A DNA stretch of 6,881 bases from Clostridia bacterium (lineage in GTDB: Bacteria > Bacillota > Clostridia > UBA1381): assembly GCA_900751885.1 (NCBI GenBank), contig CAADTH010000005.1:1-6881 (forward strand). Reading direction: 5' to 3'. Numbering within the stretch: the first letter of the stretch is position 1; each line of letters starts with the position of its first letter. The position numbers were made by a program, and so were the translations under genes. Below, piece after piece: positions 6,416 through 6,881 of the stretch. Under the pieces are notes generated by a model that did no database searches, was not told where the DNA came from, and saw only the letters and a program-made list of their open reading frames with translations.

Positions 6416-6445
6416 ACATGCCATATTTTTCTTTTGTGTAACTAC

Positions 6446-6474
6446 ATATTAGCACCATACGAATCTATTGTCAA
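6446..6474 (-). promoter_or_regulatory. Sigma-A type promoter of the middle FN3 gene
   Basis: On the minus strand TTGACA (6469-6474), a 17-bp spacer and TAATAT (6446-6451) form a near-consensus promoter, matching the one upstream of the left gene. The expected start is near 6439, giving a leader of about 324 nt. Confidence 0.88.
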
Positions 6475-6482
6475 GCATTTTT

Positions 6483-6499
6483 TGTAATATTCCTGTAAT
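6483..6499 (+). promoter_or_regulatory. WalR-like direct repeat upstream of middle-gene promoter
   Basis: This is the identical TGTAAT-ATTCC-TGTAAT repeat, 8 bp upstream of the middle gene's -35. Its conservation next to promoters whose spacers have diverged argues that it is a functional operator or activator site rather than chance AT-rich sequence. Confidence 0.5.
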
Positions 6500-6725
6500 C
6501 TAGTTTCAACCTGAGTGAAATAATTTTCTGAAAACAGGCAAAATAACAGTGCGCAGGCGTAATTATGAAAAATAATTTTTTTGGAAGACAGAGGAAAATT
6601 TCAAATTCAGAATTGGAAAAATATTTTCTAAAAAATAGATGATAATTTATTTATTTACAGATTCATTTTTTGTATTACTATAAATTTTTTCATAAATTAT
6701 GGAATAAAGAAATAATTTTAGGCAT
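6500..6725. other. AT-rich spacer upstream of middle-gene promoter
   Basis: No gene is supported here. The TGAAATAATTTTCTGAAA element at 6516-6533 matches 3516-3533 with one difference. The rest is low-complexity AT-rich sequence unlike the other spacer. Confidence 0.6.
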
Positions 6726-6743
6726 AAAAAAAAGCCTATTGGC
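6726..6743 (-). terminator. Weak terminator-like end of third paralog
   Basis: On the minus strand GCC-AATA-GGC is followed by eight T, about 35 nt after the stop codon of the right-edge gene. Only three clean base pairs are seen; a longer imperfect pairing with upstream GCTAT is possible. The location and T-tract are the main support. Confidence 0.35.
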
Positions 6744-6776
6744 AGTAAAAATATAGCAGAAAAACGTTGTTTTTTC

Positions 6777-6881
6777 TTATCGGTTGTTTAAACCAGTCTT
6801 ATTCATAGAAAGAGACGTCGTGGTTCCGATAGATACGCCATTTTGAAACACTTCGTAGTTTGTGATTGACGCACCGTTTGC
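6777..6881 (-). CDS. 3' end of a third FN3 paralog (partial)
   Basis: Only the last 34 codons and the TAA stop are in the window. The peptide begins ANGASITNYEVFQNG and ends SMNKTGLNNR. It is nearly identical to residues 751-783 of the middle gene's product and ends at almost the same point in the FN3 fold. It lacks the usual GTxYxYxVRAYN strands, so this FN3 is also truncated. The DNA is equally close over the whole visible segment, so the two 3' ends derive from a recent duplication or conversion. Everything upstream, including start and N-terminal architecture, lies beyond the right edge. Confidence 0.88.
   Translation of the reverse strand, partial: ANGASITNYEVFQNGVSIGTTTSLSMNKTGLNNR

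Larger units (their letters stand above)
6116..6439 (-). promoter_or_regulatory. Structured 5' leader of middle FN3 gene
   Basis: This leader of about 324 nt is homologous to the one before the left gene. Outer stem 6342-6348/6409-6415 encloses hairpin 6375-6407, followed by CCCACAT, the conserved GGAGTATAACTGCATAC, a 12-bp hairpin (6236-6263), a 7-bp hairpin (6218-6235), a 5-bp hairpin (6175-6187), TTCAGATAGAT and the ribosome site. It contains about 30 extra nucleotides between the outer stem and the GGAGTATAAC block and a 10-nt insertion just after that block. Start site and function are inferred. Confidence 0.6.

Overview
The window holds parts of three tandem paralogous genes, all on the minus strand, for secreted multidomain proteins built from fibronectin type III (FN3) modules. 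Reading 5' to 3' on the minus strand, they are: the last 34 codons of an upstream paralog (right edge); a complete 792-residue gene in the middle; and a very large gene of which 1050 codons are visible before it leaves the left edge. The organism looks like a low-GC Gram-positive, probably a Clostridia (gut Lachnospiraceae-like) species. This rests on AT-rich spacers, near-consensus sigma-A promoters (TTGACA, 17 bp, TAATAT), Gly-rich and FN3 surface-protein architecture and Gram-positive signal peptides. The taxon is inference only.

Layout. 1-3150: minus-strand partial CDS with a signal peptide and ten complete FN3 domains plus most of an eleventh. 3151-3736: spacer carrying this gene's promoter, a candidate WalR-type box, a roughly 290-nt structured leader, and the terminator-like end of the next gene. 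3737-6115: complete CDS with signal peptide, a beta-solenoid-like domain interrupted by long poly-Gly insertions, four FN3 domains and a truncated fifth. 6116-6776: a second spacer with the same plan (leader, promoter, box, terminator-like end). 6777-6881: 3' end of a third paralog, ending in the same truncated FN3.

The most interesting feature is the regulatory cassette repeated before both genes: an upstream TGTAAT-N5-TGTAAT direct repeat, a strong promoter, then a 290-325-nt leader. The two leaders differ in sequence but can form the same series of hairpins, several with compensatory base changes. This suggests a cis-acting structured RNA, or a multi-site operator, shared by the family. 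Each gene has its own promoter and terminator-like end, so they look like co-regulated single-gene units rather than one operon. The FN3 modules show signs of duplication and exchange: a 540-bp two-domain unit repeats within the left gene, similar modules recur in the middle gene, and the middle gene has one AT-rich, foreign-looking FN3. No sortase motif, SLH or other anchor is visible in the complete protein, so how it attaches to the cell is open.
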